Assembly (NCBI GenBank): GCA_907163375.1
Contig: CAJQUW010011531.1
Location: 186,001-250,000 of the forward strand
Source of the DNA: Prostheceraeus crozeri
Lineage: Eukaryota; Platyhelminthes; Polycladida; Euryleptidae
Length of the DNA: 64,000 nucleotides
Reading direction: 5' to 3'
Every line of letters starts with the position of its first letter. The stretch's first letter is position 1. Both the position numbers and the translations under genes were made by a program. Below, in pieces: positions 28,621 to 40,186 of the stretch. Under the pieces are notes generated by a model, which had not been told where the DNA came from, did not search any database, and saw only the letters and a list, made by a program, of their open reading frames with translations.

Positions 28621-28797
28621 TCGGAAGAAAACTTAAAATGGCTCTATCTCCGAAAGTATTCATCGTAGCGACATGCGGTTTGTTGCAAACGATTCGTCTC
28701 ATCATTCTCTATCATATGACACCTGAACCATTCTCATATGACCAAGGAAAGTTGGTGGGTCAGCACATGTCCATGTAACATGCCACAAGTGAAAAAA

Positions 28798-29010
28798 TTC
28801 CTAAGTGTGAGAGCTCCAGTGTGGTGAAAATTTTGAAAAATTTAAAACTTCCGAATTTCGACCTGGGACCTTTACCAAAACATTTTTCATCAAATTTCAC
28901 GGACCCCCCCTCCCCCCCTCGTTCAGAGAAATTTGATGAAAAATGTTTTGGTGACGGTCCCAGGTCGAAATGCGACACACTTTGGAAAATTTTCAAAATT
29001 TTACCCATAC
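28798..29010. repeat. Head-to-head inverted copies at inner edge of right terminal repeat
   Basis: CCTGGGACCTTTACC...CATCAAATTTCACGGACC (to about 28908) is mirrored by GAAATTTGATG...GGTCCCAGGTCG (28928-28967). A diverged copy of the 295-bp unit is thus oriented opposite to the terminal repeat, forming a large palindrome. Confidence 0.65.
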
Positions 29011-29559
29011 AAAGTCACTCTGACACTTAGGATTTTTTCAGGTGAGCTCCGACCTAAAATCTTGTAACAGCTCTAACTTTTGAACGGCTGGTCCGATTGA
29101 CTCGCGGCAAAAATGGCGTCGAGCAGTTTTTTCTCCTCTTTCAAACGAGTAGCTGTAAGACAAAATCCGTCCACTAGAACCAAAGTTAGAAGATTGCTGT
29201 CGGGGGGGGGGGGGGAGGTCAGTGAAATTTGATGAAAAATGTTTTGGTGAAGGTCCTAGGTCGAAATGACACACTTTGGAAAATTTTCAAAATTTTACCC
29301 ATACAAAGCCACTCTGACACTTAGGATTTTTTCAGGTGAGCTACAACAGTCCACCCTCCCAACCTGGCCGGCACACCACGCCAACCTCGACAGCACATCA
29401 TCGCGCGCTATACGACGGCCGGCCAGAGGGGGGGGACGTCAACGAACCTTGCGGACTCACTTGGCCGGCACACCACGACACTCTGTCGTTCCAGAGGGGG
29501 GGGACGTCAGCGACGGCGGCCATCTTGCGCGGTCCAGAAGTGGAGTTTTACTTACTACT
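28925..29559 (-). repeat. Right terminal inverted repeat of Polinton A
   Basis: Reverse complement matches 3749-4565, minus the duplicated 128-bp unit. The outer end is ACTTACTACT at 29550-29559, followed by CATAAA. Confidence 0.88.
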
Positions 29560-29565
29560 CATAAA
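29560..29565 (+). repeat. Target-site duplication of Polinton A, right copy
   Basis: CATAAA, identical to 3743-3748. Confidence 0.9.
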
Positions 29566-29617
29566 AAACACATGATGACATCAAATTACACCATCTGTGC
29601 AAAAAACACAGAAATGT

Positions 29618-31304
29618 CTAAAGAAAAAACATTAGCCTGGCACCATTATTTTCAAGAACGGCAGTCGGCATTCTTTCAACGGTCTTTTGCACTATTTCTT
29701 CCGATTCACATATGATCACGTCTTGTGAACTTTGCACATCTATTGCTCTTTTGACCATCACACTGACTTGTTTCTCTTCCTCTTTATCTTCTTCTTCCGA
29801 TTTCTCTTGATGCAAACTTCTTTTCAAACTTTGGCTCATTCTCTTCATTTCTGACTTTCGTCGACATCCATATTGCAGATATCTCTCTACAGTCTTCGTC
29901 TGCTTATGACCAGTTATTTTGCAAATATCCGTCAATTTATAACCGGCTTGGGATAGTTCGGAGATAACTGTCGGTCGGATACTGTCAGCTGTGTAAGACT
30001 TTCCTAACTGAGCCTCATTTGAAATAATACTCATAAGTTTCCCGAGAGTATTTACACCTATGGGCTGCTTCTCGCAATACCAAGAATTGCTCGAAAATTA
30101 TTTTCTGGCTTTAAGGAAAAAAGGGGTGGATAATGAATCACCATCAACAATTGATTCACGGCGCTTTTCTAAAAATAATTTCAGGCATGTAACAGGGCAT
30201 TCAGCCTTGTTTTCACTTGATACAATCAACGCTTCCTTCACATTCTCCATCCCTTCCCGTGTGAGAACATTACCTACGTTTTTAATTTTTCCTTCGTTAA
30301 AACTAGCGATATCGAGTCCCTCAGAGTCCTTATCAAGTATGAAACGATCCTCCCTCAAATTACGGAACCATTCTCTCCTTCTAGTCCCGAAATAGTAGAT
30401 GATGTTATAATACGTCTCGTGTAATAGAACTGTCGGATTACTGCGATCAAAATAAACCGATAATTTACTGAGGTCTTCAGATTCGATGGCTTGAAAATGC
30501 TTAACTTGACCTCCGCATGCGATGAATTTACGGGCCAAGCATTTCGATGTTTTATTCGCATCGTAAAATCTATCGTCAGTAATTATGTTTATCTTTCTCG
30601 ACCTCATAAAATACCGAAAGATGCTCGCTCTAATACATATGAGGCTGGTGGGGGCATAATTATTATTATCATTTTTCTTCAAAGATCCATAAAACAAACG
30701 TAATACTTTTGCTAATTCACTCTCAGTACACTGTTTAAAATCAATGCTTAAAGCAGGATACTTTTCCAAGAAGTTATGAAACATCTTCATGTGATGCTTT
30801 TCTTGTTTGATGCTTGATTCAATTTGCATTGATTTTTCCATTGCGGTTACATCATCTGAAATGGAATAACAATATTTTGAGGATGCAGTTTAATTAGCAA
30901 GTTGTCATTTACAGAAATATCGATTAAAATATAGTATTGTAATTATATGTACATTAGTTAGTGTAATTAGTGGATGAACCACGTTTTTATTGTTTTATCG
31001 ACTCAACACAGAAATTCATTTTGTTCTGCATATTTACCGATATATTGTTATGGAATATTGGTAAGGAATAAAACGTCTACTTACCTTCAAGATCTTTGAT
31101 ACTATTTTCATCATTGAGATCCGGTGCAAGTCCAAAAAGTGGTTCTACATGTATGTCGTCAATATAATGTTCGGAGAAGTCATCATCACAAATGACGTTA
31201 TCCTCTATATACTGTTTGTCTATTTCAGCCCAAATTTGATCACTGGTAAGCCCACTTATCATGTTGTTGGGAAATCTGCTCAAATTAATCAGTCTGGCAT
31301 CCAT
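29618..31304 (-). pseudogene. Tyrosine recombinase (Crypton/KIAA1958-like), two exons, one in-frame stop
   Basis: Exon 1 is 31085-31304, starting MDARLINLSRFPNN; exon 2 is 29618-30855. The 229-bp intron (30856-31084) has GTAAGT and TTCCATTTCAG, and joining keeps the frame. N-terminal core-binding part: YAPTSLICIRASIFRYFM. Catalytic domain: YYFGTRRREWFRNL (Arg), WYCEKQPIGVNTLGK, TADSIRPTVISELSQAG (second Arg), ITGHKQTKTVERYLQYG (His and Tyr). This layout is that of eukaryotic tyrosine recombinases of the KIAA1958/ZMYM/Crypton group. An acidic/basic tail follows. A TAA about 60 bases before 30034 (near 30095-30097) is the only interruption. Polinton A lies 58 bp beyond its 3' end. Confidence 0.75.
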
Positions 31305-31373
31305 AATGATAGCGTAATAACGTTGAACTGAGATGACTAAATGATGTGAGATATTTCAAATAGATTTGAAAAA

Positions 31374-31386
31374 GCGTGCAGACAAT
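31374..31386 (+). repeat. 13-bp direct repeat, right copy
   Basis: GCGTGCAGACAAT preceded by GAAAAA; same orientation as 3694-3706. Confidence 0.5.
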
Positions 31387-31523
31387 ACTATGTCACGGAT
31401 TGACTACATAGATTATCCAGAATATTAGCTTAGAAATCAGAATTAGAGCTATCGATAAGCCTGTCAAGTAAATATCCATTTCATGACTTCCATAGATTTC
31501 TATTGAACAATGTGATTATCATA

Positions 31524-31608
31524 CTGGTTTGGCGTGCGGCAATGACCATAGATACTCATGCGCTAACGCGCATTCGTATCTCATGGTCATTGCCGCACTT
31601 CAAACCAG
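31524..31608. repeat. 85-bp hairpin element (short palindromic MITE)
   Basis: Arms CTGGTTTG...GTGCGGCAATGACCAT (from 31524) and ATGGTCATTGCCGCAC...CAAACCAG (to 31608) pair almost completely around a short GCGCTAACGCGC centre. Confidence 0.7.
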
Positions 31609-32269
31609 CATAACAATCATACATTGATTACTATGTACAGTAATACGGTACATATTGCGCAATGATATTACCATAGAATCATATTACAATACAACTAGGA
31701 GCATATTTGAATTCAGACAGCAATTTGACTATCAAAATTTTTAAATTCGTCATCACATCCAGTTGATTTAGCAGATGCCCTTAGCTTTAAAACATGGTAT
31801 TTCACTTGAATTATGATGCTTTGTGCCTTTCGAAATGGGTCTATTTTAATTTTGACGGCCTCATTGACATTGTTCATCACATTTGATTCCTTTAGTTTGA
31901 CCTCTAAATCAAACTTTGTTGTACTAAAGTCACTCACTTGGAACGAATCTAACAATGATGAAATTAAGCACTTTGGCTTACTTGGTACATTGCGGTCAGC
32001 TTTTTTGAATTCAAGCTATCAGATTTCATTACAATATTGGAAAATCATACTTCATCATAGAAAGTGATCTATAATCTGTGAAGCTCCATTAAGGTTTGGT
32101 TAGAGGAAAAATCCGGTTCTATGTACTGCATGACTAGCACGTATTTTGAAAGCATTCTGAATGCGAATTATGCCACATCAAATACCCAGGACTCTGTGAT
32201 TGATAGCCCAACTCGGAAAGGTTTGGACATCTAAATATCTAGGAGCATGAATGAAGGCAAGCTGCTCTG
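31609..32269. other. No recognised gene
   Basis: One minus-strand open frame of 80 codons (31713-31955) has balanced composition (SDFSTTKFDLEVKLKES) but no family signature, start context or splice evidence. Otherwise AT-rich. Confidence 0.3.
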
Positions 32270-33606
32270 CATAAAAAGCGTGCATAAATTTAAAGTAGCA
32301 TAACTTTCTAATTATACAACAGAAATTAGCAAATAAGGTCTGATTTTGAAGCCAATGTACATCTTTATTACCATAATCAACATTGCAATGATTACATCTA
32401 AGGATGAGAGTATAATGTACATGCAAAGCAGAAAAACTCGAAAGCCAAGAAACTATGTGAAAAGAAAAACGACTGAATGGAATAGAAAGCCTGCTTCCAA
32501 TTCTTCACTTAAACGATAATCATCATGGCGAAGTCTTGCTGCAAATAATCACACAACATCAATTGGGTGATGACTGGATCAACCTTCAGCAGAAACGCCT
32601 TGCAACCGAACTCCAGAAATTTCGTATTTTCCGGTTTTATTTCTTCCAAAGTCTCAACGTCTCTTCCAAGTTGAACTCCTAACATTTTCATTTAGAAAAA
32701 ACGTCATCACACTTACTTTTGACCATTAAACTACATTCAATGTGTTCATGATCGATCATTGAGCTCTTCATCACGGGATCTCTTTAGCTTAAGAAATAGG
32801 CACTTTAAACATCGTTTAATTAACTTTTTTCTCTCTACTGAGTTGTGACATAGTCAGTGACAAAATTGAACAAAGATTTCCAGCTATAGGCCCGACTGTA
32901 ATTACTTCTCATTCTAAATTTGAAATTCTATTTTCATAGATAGCTCATAGATAAGTATATGCAAATTATATTGTTTTTCTAATGAAAGCCACATGATGCT
33001 CTGAGCATTGATTTTTATATGAAAAATATCTTCCCTAAAGACATTTGATTCAATCTAATGATCCCTTTATGTACCTACAAATATCCAGTATTGCATGATT
33101 GAAATGAAAGCTGTTTGGTCATCTGCAACAATGGTGAAAGACTCTACCATGATGAATAGCATATAAGTGAAGAATTGGAAGCAGTAAATGAAAATGTTTG
33201 GGATTTAGCATGTAGAGACGTTGAGACTTTGGAAGAAATAAAACCGGAAAATACGAAATTTCTGGAGTTCGGTTGCAAGGCGTTTCTGCTGAAGGTTGAT
33301 CCAGTCATCACCCAATTGATGTTGTGTGATCATTTGCAGCAAGACTTCGCCATGATGATTATCGTTTAAGTGAGGAATTGGAAGCAGGCTTGCTATTCCA
33401 TTCAGTCGTTATTCTTTTCACATAGTTTCTTGGCTTTCGAGTTTTTCTGCTTTGCATGTACATTATACTCTCATCCCTAGATGTAATCATTGCAATGTTG
33501 ATTATGGTAATAAAGATGTACATTGGCTTCAAAATCAGACCTTATTTGCTAATTTCTGTTGTATAATTAGAAAGTTATGCTACTTTAAAATTTATGCACG
33601 CTTTTT
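32270..33606. mobile_element. Foldback-type element with ~430-bp inverted arms
   Basis: 32270-32696 and 33184-33606 are near-identical inverted copies. Each arm contains an open frame reading RDVETLEEIKPENTKFLEF and LLKVDPVITQLMLCD. The outer ends are ATAAAAAGCGTGCATAAATT and its complement. A 490-bp unique AT-rich middle separates the arms. The motif AAAAAGCGTGCA at its ends also borders the tyrosine-recombinase direct repeat at 31369-31380. The arm-encoded peptide is not recognised and may be captured host exon sequence. Confidence 0.6.
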
Positions 33607-33889
33607 ATTCCGCACCCTGTATTACAATGCAACTGTGAGCAGGTTTGAATTCCATGTCCATGAATGTCCATGGCCGTTCTCGTCCTTAATTATTATAGTG
33701 TCGGATTTCTATGGTGTCATACATTGACTATGATCGGTGTCCACGATCATTATTGTTACACGCTTTGTCAACATCAGTGATGCGCTTTTAGAGTTTCAGT
33801 TTATCACTTGACAATTGATGCTAAAAGCGGAATTCCTATCCATACAAATTGTTACACAAAGGGGTGTCATGCGTGGATTGCGACAAAAC
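33607..33889. other. Short unassigned spacer
   Basis: No gene seen between the foldback element and the second LINE. Confidence 0.4.
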
Positions 33890-34072
33890 TCTAACAACTC
33901 CTCTGTGCGCACCATACTCCTCTGTGCGGTCGCCGCAGAGGATTGACACCACATAAATAGAGCGGACTAGACATTGTATGCAATAGTAGCAGGCGATAGA
34001 CTCCCAGCATCTAATTCCCAACAGCCGCCGCGAGACCTCGACCGACATAATAATTGATTACGTGAACCCAGA

Positions 34073-34783
34073 ATGGCTTCAAAGAATGACTCATGCAAAC
34101 ATTGCTCCATGGATGATTGTATGGCCATGATGAAATCATTCATGGAAAATATGACCCAACTTCTAAAAGACAGCTTCGAGAGACACACACAAGCCCTGCA
34201 AGCCGATATATCTACCATCAAACGGGAAATGGAAAATGATAAAGTACAACGGCAGATGCTGGAAGCGGAGAATCAGTCTCTACGACGAGAAATACAGAAC
34301 ATAAACGACGATTATAACTACCTCTCCAGTAAGCTCGACGACAATGAACAACAACAGTTGAATAGAGACCTCGTGCTAGAGAATGTGAGGTGTGATCAAG
34401 GTGAGATCATCGACAGTGAGAAGTTTTCTTCAATTGTTAACTCTGTTCTTAGGGGTAGCGTGATTAAAAAAGAAGACATAAAAAAAACAACGGCGATAAG
34501 AACTCTACGTAATCGAGGAACTGTGACGGTGATCGCAACACTCCGCACTGTGCTGCTCAAAAGGGCCGCCCTGAGCAAGAAAAGATTATTCAAAGAGAAG
34601 GAGATGTACGCGAAGGAAAATTTGACCAGCTATAGGTACAATTTGCTACGCAGAACCAGGGAGTTCGCCAGATCCAACGACTACAACTATGTTTGGACCA
34701 AGGACGGTAAGATCTATCTCCGTAAAGACGATCAGTGTAGTGCAATTTTAGTGCGTAATTTTTCTTCCCTTCCTGAAATCTAG
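34073..34783 (+). CDS. LINE ORF1 RNA-binding protein
   Basis: 236 residues, uninterrupted. A short Cys motif near the start (CKHCSMDDC) is followed by a long heptad coiled coil (residues about 40-110: ALQADISTIKREMEN, LRREIQNINDDYNYL). A basic C-terminal domain (KKTTAIRTLRNRGTVTVIA, YAKENLTSYRYNLLRRTREF, NYVWTKDGKIYLRKDD) has the layout of insect and echinoderm LINE ORF1 proteins, in which this tail binds RNA. Precedes ORF2 by 128 bp. Confidence 0.6.
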   Translation: MASKNDSCKHCSMDDCMAMMKSFMENMTQLLKDSFERHTQALQADISTIKREMENDKVQRQMLEAENQSLRREIQNINDDYNYLSSKLDDNEQQQLNRDLVLENVRCDQGEIIDSEKFSSIVNSVLRGSVIKKEDIKKTTAIRTLRNRGTVTVIATLRTVLLKRAALSKKRLFKEKEMYAKENLTSYRYNLLRRTREFARSNDYNYVWTKDGKIYLRKDDQCSAILVRNFSSLPEI

Positions 34784-34910
34784 ACATATTTTGTTGGAAT
34801 AACATTGGTGGTTTATAGGACAACAAAATAACATTTCTGTATGATGGACAGGACGTCTTCACAAATACATAGAAGAATTTAGAAGATTTTGCAAGGCAGA
34901 TAAGAGCAAC

Positions 34911-37749
34911 TTGCGTGTAGTTCATATGAACATACGGTCGCTAAAAGCTAATTTTTTAGAATTCGAACACGTATTTAAAATTATACTTAAAAATATTGAC
35001 GTAATAGTGCTAAGTGAATGCTGGATAAATAACATAGATATGTACAAAAACTCACTCCCGGACTACGGAATAGTGTACTCAAGTAAATTAAATAGGTCGG
35101 GAGGAGTAGCCTAGTATTATTCTATCGTAAAGAAACTATCTCGCTAATATACAGTGGTTGCGATTTTATAACAGGAGCAGATTCAGTTAGTATCACATTC
35201 GATTACGCCAAACTAAAATGTCAAACTATAATAGGAATTTATAGATCACCATCCGAGAATGCAAAGAACTTCATAGAAAACATGAATACATGGCTAAGAA
35301 ATCATAATACCACAAATGTTTTTGCAGTGTTGGGTGATATGAACTTGTGTAGAATGAAATATGATAATGATACGAATGTAGAAGATTTTTATGACTCATT
35401 ATTAGAATATGCATTGTATCCTACAATCAATTCATATACCAGGAGTTCAACTACGGGAACCACTAGTTTGATTGACCAAATTTTCATTAACTATAGAAAT
35501 ATTGTTGGAAATAAAGTGTTCTCCGGCAATGTCGAGTTAAATATCACTGACCATAGACTCCAATATGTCTTTATACATTTAAATAGGTTGAAAGCGAACT
35601 TGTATGAAAACGAAAGGCCCTTAATAAGGATATATAATGAGTCCAACCAACTGAAATTCATTGAGATACTAAATTCTTGCATTTTTCTCGATAACCGACA
35701 CGCTGACATAAGTTCTCTAAACTTATATGAAGATTTCCAAAAGCAAATTCATGAAGCTCTTAAGGAAGCTTTTCCGTTAATACGCTTATCGAAGAAGAAA
35801 GCAAACAGTAAGACCTGGTTTGACAGTGCCTGCACAAAAGCACTACAAAAGAAGCAAAAATTGTACAAGTGTACAAGGCCAGTCAAAACTGCTCCGATAA
35901 AGAACGGTATCATAAATACAATAAGTATTATAAAGCAGTTATTCAACAGAAAAAAGATGAGTATAACAGAAATATGATTGAGAACTGCAAAAGTGACTCC
36001 AGAGCTTCCTGGAAATTTATTAATAAACTATTAGGAAAATCGTCAGACAGACCAATGATTCGAATACTAAATAACGACGAAATGATAACCAACACGACTA
36101 GAATTTGTAACTCTTTTAATTCCCATTTTAACGAAGTTGGGAAACTGTATGGAACTCAACCTAGCAAATGAAACGATTTCGCAGAATATTTGGGAAAGCG
36201 CATAGACAAGTCCTTTTTCTTTAGAGAAATAGAGTCAAAAGAAATAAAAGACATACTAATTAAAATGAATGATAAAAAAGCTACAAATGACAAAATACCA
36301 TTGAAAATCTTTAAACTATGTCCGGACCATGTGATCGTTAGACTTACTTACATTTTAAACAAAATAGTACGTGATGGTAACATGCCAACTACTTTAAAAA
36401 CCTCCAAAATTATGCCAGTCTATTAAAAAGGATCAAGATTGAACATAAACAATTACAGACCAATCTCTTTACTTAGCTACGTAGACAAGATTCTCGAAAA
36501 GGTTATACACTCCAGATTATACAGTTATTTAGATAAAATAGAGTTTCTCAGTTCAAATCAATTCGGTTTCAGAGAACATCACTCAACAGAGCTATCACTA
36601 CTTTCCGTCATGAATAGAATATATACAGCAGTAGAAGCTAAAGAATTCATAATGCTATTATCAGTAGATTTTCGGAAGGCCTTTGAAATAATAAGACATG
36701 ACATACTAATAGAGAAGTTAGAGCATATAGGAATAAGGGGATTTACCTTAGACTGGTTCAAGTCGTATTTAAACAGCAGAAGTCATCAGATTGTAGTAAA
36801 TGGTGTTCTCTCTGAAGCATTATATACCAAAACAGGAGTACCTGAAGGTTCAACTTTAGGTCCTCTTCTATTTCTTATCTACATTAATGATATGCATAAC
36901 ATCTTCCCCAAAGACGAATTGAATATATTTGCTGATGACACCACTCTTATACTTCAGAGCAGAAGCCTAGAAAGTCTCTTTTCCACGGCAAAAAGCAGAT
37001 TAGACTCACTGGAAAAATTCAGTAAGGCAAATGGCATCCGTCTTAATGATAGCAAGACGGAATATATGATAACTCATCCCCATCGCTCTAAAGAAATAGA
37101 ACAAGATTTGTACCAAAGCCAAACAAAGATTAATAGAGTAAATTGCTTAAAACTATTGGGTGTACATATAGACATGAATTTGAGTTTCACTTCACATGCA
37201 AATACGATACTTAATACCAAATTAAGAAAATTCTTACCTATATTTTACAACTTAAGACGATGCCTTCCACTAGAATGTCTATTAAAGATATATTTTGCCA
37301 ATATACATTGCATATTAAACTATTGCATTCTTATCTTTCACCAAGGAAAACGAAGTAACATAATTAAACTAGAAAAACTTCAAAGGAGATTACTTAAGGT
37401 TACATTTAGAGTTAAGGCCAATGAAGTAGATTCACACATGACGAAACATAGAATATTAACGGTCAGCGATATGTATCGCTACAAAATGCTGAGTCTCTGC
37501 CATAAGATGATTTATAAGGTCGATGATTTACCGCATTTTCTTGGAAACATCCACAAACCCCAGAGTGGCAGCTCATTAAGAAATAAAGTTAACCTCCGGA
37601 TACCATTTCATAGGACAAGCTTAGGGCAACGTAGTATTGACTTTGCCTCAGCGATTGAATGGAATTTGCTTCCTCGTAGCATTAAAGAAATAAGAGAATA
37701 TGATAAGTTCCAAAAAAAGCTTAAACAAATACTAGTCAGCAAATACTAA
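34911..37749 (+). pseudogene. LINE ORF2: endonuclease-reverse transcriptase, frameshifted
   Basis: Endonuclease pieces: VVHMNIRSLKANFLE, VLSECWINNID, VLGDMNLCR and ITDHRLQYVF. Reverse transcriptase (36439-37749, one clean frame): NNYRPISLLSYVDKILEK, NQFGFREHHST, VDFRKAFEIIRH (motif A), TGVPEGSTLGPLLFLIY (motif B), FADDTTLI (motif C). Breaks: a frameshift near 35110, another near 35970, a stop at 36169-36171 and a stop at 36424-36426. No RNase H domain is evident. Confidence 0.75.
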
Positions 37750-38247
37750 CAGAAACGAAAGTTGCAATATCTGAGGTAACTAAGAGAGATGATAGTGTGC
37801 GAATGGAAAATATCAAATGCTATTCCAACCCTGATATTGTATCCTGGACATTGGCGTATAATAGCCCAAGTATGTGATTTGTAAATATATGTGTATGTGG
37901 ACTTTCATGAATGTATCTTGTATGACGACCACTAACCTGTTGTTTGGCTGTACATACCTTGTGTGAGAGTATCTAGGATATATGTTTATATGTATAATGT
38001 AAATGATTTTGATGTGTGAGTAATTTTAATCTGAACTTTTGTTAGCGGGGCTAGGTTCCTACTGTCCCACAGTGCTCTGGCCCCGCCCACCTCTACATTT
38101 ATCTGTATTTGTATTATATTTAGTATTTTGTAAAAGTAATAAATGTATATATCTGTATTTATCTACGAGTATATATAAATGTAACGATCCTTGTACAGAT
38201 TTTGTATTGGTGGAAAATATATTTCTATTTCCATTTCTATTTCTATA

Positions 38248-38579
38248 GAGATTGACATAGATATTCGTCTCTCTTTGGCATGTGTGTGATTGGACAAGCG
38301 CGCGCATTGCAGATATAGCTCTCATCAGAGAACACACGAACTTCAACGGCAAGATTGCAGGCAGGCCTACTAAGTGAAAAGTGCGTATTTTTAACTCAAT
38401 TCTTTCCGTGATAAATCCGTCAAATGAAGATGTCACACCGACTCTTGACGATCTAAATTTACTGACTGTGTCGGTTTAATGTGGTGTCAATCTTATCGCT
38501 CGTCAGAATTCAAGCTTGAATTTTCATTACGTTCAATGGAGGATTGGTATTCTTACCCCCTGACTCTGGCCATGAAAAT
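38248..38579. other. Unassigned spacer
   Basis: No gene or clear repeat boundary seen. Confidence 0.35.
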
Positions 38580-39740
38580 CAGTATTAAGGAAAGTCATCT
38601 CTAGACCCAAACACACAGACAAAGCAATTTGCAATTTACCTCTGCGCACTAGACCCTAAAAACCTGACAAGGCAATTTATCTCTGTGGATGTGATGTTTT
38701 GCATTTGGTTTCAAATTACAGGTGTCATATTTGTCTGGGAATGGTCACATTTGTCTTGGAAGAGTTACATCTGGTTTGGAATGAGGATATTTGCTTTCAC
38801 AATATCGCATTTGGATTTACAACGTTCACATTTGGGTCGCAAATCCTATACTCTTATCAGGATGTGTGACCACAAAATGTGGTAGACAATTGCTAGTGCT
38901 GACAGAGTTACAGTGTGGTATAGATTAATATTCAGTCAAAATCGCCACTTGGTCATGCCAACTCATGACCTGACAAATGTTTGATTGCAAACAATTCTAT
39001 AGATATCGATTTCCTTAACGACCAAGGCGATTTCAAATATCACAAATTTGATTCCAAATATGTGACCACAAAGTGTGGTTATAGCATTAAACAGAATTTC
39101 TATGTTGAATCCGCAAGGTAATTGTATGAATTTCTATGTCATGAGCGAGATATTTTGTTCATCGTTTCATGTCATATTTTAATCACATGTAACTAGCCCG
39201 AAAAAAGCAGACAAGGCAATTTATCTCCATGGATGTTATGTACTTCGGTCATTATTGGTTATTGTTTGAGTCTCTGGCATGCTAGCTCATTTCGTAAGAT
39301 CAACGCTATGAATCGGTTCAATTTCTATTCAACAAAAGTCCTATTTTTGGCATTTATTTCAAGTGGCAGATTTATCCGTAGAAATTCAACTTTTCGCTAG
39401 TGGGGGTGGAATGAACAATAGATGTTTGTTCATGGCAATTTCAACTGCTCGGTCAGACATCGATCGAAGTCAATGCATCTAGACCTTATGAAGAATCAAA
39501 TCACTGAAACCGCGTTGTGCCTAAAGGAAATTCTATGTCTGTCATTTTGTTAGCAGAAACACATACCTGTTTAGCTGCAATAATAACATCTGTTGTCATG
39601 ACGCCTTCACGAACCTTATAGGCAAATTAGTCAAACCACCTGCACCCAGAAATATCGCATTTCCACAAACTATAAGGGCAATCTGCCCTAAGAGGTCTAT
39701 CATAATCATAACAATGACAAATTTCATTACAAGTTATTAA
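38580..39740. repeat. Unclassified dispersed repeat, inverted partner of 2330-3190
   Basis: See the partner entry. It also holds two internal near-copies of CAAGGCAATTTATCTC (38665 and 39207), so the unit is internally repetitive. No coding frame. Confidence 0.45.
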
Positions 39741-40186
39741 ATGAATGTTAGATCATTGCGCTGTTAAGTGTACCAACCTCGTAAGTATTTGTGGAAAGAT
39801 TTATAAACAAATGTAATTTTGTGATGCTTGACGCTCCGTAACTTACAAGACGACTGAAAGCATATCGAATTAATAATTGTCGTTTTTCTGATGTTGGATG
39901 ACAATGGAGAAGTTAAAAATAACAAGAAGCTCGTGCGCGAATTTAGGAAAGGAATGTCAGCAACTCTCAAACCAAATGTACATGTTTGATAATTCAACAT
40001 TTTTCACTTCCAACATCAAGAAGCGGAACAGTGAGAGCATCATTTCATATCCATATTTTTTCTGGATACGAGTACTTATTTGCATGCTTAAGGTGATCAT
40101 ACTAAATATGATACTTTCTAAAGGATCGAAAGTAAATGCGAGCACTATGTTGTTATGATCGGTGCTACTTCTCGTTAATGACTCAC
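39741..40186. other. Intron sequence of the CNBD gene
   Basis: Follows the splice donor (minus-strand CA/GTGAGT at 40186). Small open frames on both strands have no signature. The next exon is not identified. Confidence 0.4.

Larger units (their letters stand above)
3749..29559 (+). mobile_element. Polinton A (Maverick-type virus-like DNA transposon), complete but decayed
   Basis: Inverted terminal repeats start AGTAGTAAGTAAAACTCC on the left and end with its reverse complement on the right, flanked by CATAAA on both sides. Inside lie packaging ATPase, integrase fragment, major capsid protein, adenain-like protease, two virion-protein paralogues and PolB, the diagnostic Polinton gene set. 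The 25.8 kb includes a LINE of about 4 kb, so the element itself is about 22 kb. At least eight genes carry a frameshift, stop or truncation, so this copy is not autonomous. Confidence 0.93.
3694..31386 (-). mobile_element. Tyrosine-recombinase (Crypton/KIAA1958-like) element, interrupted by Polinton A
   Basis: Proposed element bounded by the 13-bp direct repeats at 3694-3706 and 31374-31386. Removing Polinton A (3749-29559) and one copy of its 6-bp duplication leaves about 1.9 kb. This holds one two-exon recombinase gene on the minus strand (29618-31304) plus short flanks. The gene content and size fit. The direct repeats as recombination sites are inference; the inverted copy at 3708-3720 would alternatively allow a terminal-inverted-repeat reading. 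Confidence 0.4.
33890..38247 (+). mobile_element. Second non-LTR retrotransposon (jockey/CR1-type LINE), decayed
   Basis: ORF1 34073-34783 and ORF2 34911-37749 in LINE order. The 3' end is a pyrimidine-rich simple repeat (TTTCTATTTCCATTTCTATTTC, about 38219-38246) instead of poly(A). The 5' limit is estimated from the leader with repeated CTCCTCTGTGCG near 33895-33925. ORF2 has several frameshifts, so the copy is dead. Confidence 0.7.
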
